The position numbers and the translations under genes were made by a program. Source: Palsa-504 sp963806335 (GTDB taxonomy: Bacteria; Actinomycetota; Actinomycetes; Streptosporangiales; Streptosporangiaceae). Taken from it: 64,000 bases of DNA. Shown here in pieces: positions 62,891 through 64,000 of this stretch; position 1 is the stretch's first letter; the number at the start of each line of letters is the position of its first letter. Location: positions 186,001 to 250,000 of the forward strand of contig CAWDXO010000012.1 in NCBI GenBank assembly GCA_963806335.1, given 5' to 3'. The notes beneath the pieces were generated by a model that saw only the letters and a program-made list of their open reading frames with translations, did not search any database and was not told the DNA's origin.

Positions 62891-63316
62891 ATGATCGACA
62901 ACCGGTTTGCCGAGCTGCTGGCCGGGCAGCGGCAGGGAGTGCTGGTCACCCTCAGGAAAGAGGGGTGGCCGCAGCTATCCAACGTGAACTACGCCTGGGA
63001 TGCGGGGGAGCACACCATCCGGATCTCCACCACCGACGACCGGGCCAAGACGCACAACATGCGCCGTGACCCGCGGGTCAGCTTCCACGTCACCACCGGG
63101 GATTTCTGGTCCTACGTGGTGGTGGACGGGCAGGCCGAACTCTCGGCTGTCGCCCGGGATCCGCATGACGCCGCCGTTGCGGAGCTGATCGACCTGTACC
63201 GCGCGGTGCAGGGAGAGCACCCGGACTGGAACGACTATCGTGCGGCGATGGTCCGTGACCAGCGCCTGGTCGTCCGTATCCCGGCGGAGCGGGCCTACGG
63301 GATGGTTCACCGCTGA
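62891..63316 (+). CDS. PPOX-class F420-type oxidoreductase
   Basis: 141-residue split-barrel protein of the pyridoxamine-phosphate-oxidase-like group. The start FAELLAGQRQGVLVTLRKEGWPQ matches the F420- or flavin-binding actinobacterial subfamily related to Rv1155; SFHVTTGDFWSYVVVDGQAEL and the end AYGMVHR are typical. It is encoded between two cofactor genes, 46 bases after the MoeA paralogue. Substrate unknown; reduction of a quinone- or tetrapyrrole-like compound is common in the subfamily. Confidence 0.9.
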   Translation: MIDNRFAELLAGQRQGVLVTLRKEGWPQLSNVNYAWDAGEHTIRISTTDDRAKTHNMRRDPRVSFHVTTGDFWSYVVVDGQAELSAVARDPHDAAVAELIDLYRAVQGEHPDWNDYRAAMVRDQRLVVRIPAERAYGMVHR

Positions 63317-63404
63317 CGGGTCGTCCTACGGCACCCCGGGTGCCAGTGAGGAACTAGTCACATGAGCAGCAGATGGTTTTGCCTGTGCCACGTAGGGTGG
63401 GACG

Positions 63405-64000
63405 ATGCTGCCTGATTCCTTCGGGCGGATCGCGACCGATCTGCGTGTTTCGCTCACCGACAAGTGCAACCTGCGGTGCGCGTACTGCATGCCGCCCGAG
63501 GGACTGGACTGGCTGCCGTCCCCCGAGCTGCTCACCGACGACGAGGTGGTGCGGCTGATCCGGGTGGCGGTTGAGCAGCTCGGCATCCGCGAGGTCAGGT
63601 TCACCGGCGGCGAGCCGCTGCTGCGGCGCGGCCTGGTCGGCATCGTCGCCCGGACCGCCCAGCTGCGGCCACGCCCCGAGATCTCGCTGACGACGAACGC
63701 GATCGGGCTCAAGCGCAGCGCCGCGGCACTGCGCGAGGCGGGGCTGGACCGGGTCAACGTGTCGCTGGACACGCTTCGGCCGGAGACCTTCCGCAAGCTC
63801 GCGCGCCGCGACCGGCTGCCTGACGTGCTCGAGGGGCTGGCCGCCGCCGCGGCGGCCGGCCTCGTCCCGGTCAAGGTCAACGCCGTGCTGATGCGGGACC
63901 TCAACGACGACGAGGCCGTTCCGCTGCTCCGGTTCTGCCTGGACCGCGGCTATGAACTGCGCTTCATCGAGCAGATGCCGCTGGACGCTCAGCATGGCTG
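63405..64000 (+). CDS. moaA: GTP 3',8-cyclase MoaA (cut by window end)
   Basis: The N-terminal 198 codons of MoaA, the radical SAM enzyme that starts molybdopterin synthesis from GTP. The SAM cluster motif is CNLRCAYCMPPEG, followed by RFTGGEPLLRRGL, LTTNAIGL and VNVSLDTL. The frame is open to the window edge, so it is a partial record and not a broken gene. It continues the cofactor/oxidoreductase run. Confidence 0.96.
   Translation, partial: MLPDSFGRIATDLRVSLTDKCNLRCAYCMPPEGLDWLPSPELLTDDEVVRLIRVAVEQLGIREVRFTGGEPLLRRGLVGIVARTAQLRPRPEISLTTNAIGLKRSAAALREAGLDRVNVSLDTLRPETFRKLARRDRLPDVLEGLAAAAAAGLVPVKVNAVLMRDLNDDEAVPLLRFCLDRGYELRFIEQMPLDAQHG

Noticed and set aside
1..64000. CRISPR array, prophage or insertion sequence
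   Set aside because: No spacer-repeat periodicity, transposase, integrase or phage structural genes were seen; the repeats found are short and local.

Overview
The window is very GC-rich DNA with dense, mostly short-spaced genes, frequent GTG/TTG starts and 1-4 base stop/start overlaps. The gene families (PknB-type kinase, GT39/GT87 mannosyltransferases, MscL with a zinc ribbon, F420-type PPOX protein, form II CO-dehydrogenase-like hydroxylase) point to an actinobacterium; I cannot name the genus. No phage, insertion sequence or CRISPR array is visible. Several one-base anomalies at G/C runs (a GT39 frameshift, a possible GT87/PCMT run-on, an ACG at the moeA start position) suggest either real decay or draft-quality sequence.

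Layout. 0-5.5 kb: envelope glycosyltransferases (GT39 and GT2-GtrA) and a membrane Ser/Thr kinase. 5.8-17.2 kb: a Vgb-like propeller lipoprotein, an Fpg/Nei glycosylase, a fused 3-oxoacid CoA-transferase, an HD hydrolase, a two-component system, a CYTH protein, a GT87 mannosyltransferase fused to a PCMT-type methyltransferase, and a membrane protein. 17.2-23.3 kb: a selenocysteine locus (selA, selB and the tRNA-Sec gene selC) with an alpha-glucosidase and MscL in between. 23.3-26.4 kb: a VOC protein, a small membrane protein and a two-RCK channel-like protein.

26.4-37.6 kb is a C2 carbon module. A TetR regulator and a malic enzyme face an operon for acetoacetyl-CoA reductase, thiolase, acetate kinase and phosphate acetyltransferase. 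Convergent to that lies an operon for aldehyde dehydrogenase, a DUF779 protein and a zinc alcohol dehydrogenase. The control regions of the two operons share a pair of palindromes spaced 43-44 bp around a TTGACA box, so one regulator probably controls both: ethanol to acetaldehyde to acetate to acetyl-CoA to 3-hydroxybutyryl-CoA. 38.2-44 kb: a form II CO-dehydrogenase-like molybdenum hydroxylase (S-L-M) followed by a second malic enzyme.

44.3-52.2 kb is accessory: a secreted GH26 glycosidase, a SRPBCC protein, a HIT-like protein, a GntR-controlled set (SnoaL-like protein, alpha/beta hydrolase, FAD monooxygenase) with a 19-bp site shared between two promoters, a NUDIX protein and a secreted SGNH esterase.

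52.4-64 kb is the most unusual part: one long co-directional run of a MobA-MoaD-like fusion, an aldehyde:ferredoxin oxidoreductase (AOR), an NAD-type formate dehydrogenase alpha subunit (Cys, not Sec), a NuoE-NuoF fusion, two MoeA paralogues (the second with a periplasmic-binding-protein-like tail), an F420-type PPOX protein and MoaA. It looks like a self-contained pterin-metal (Mo/W) redox system bundled with its own cofactor enzymes.
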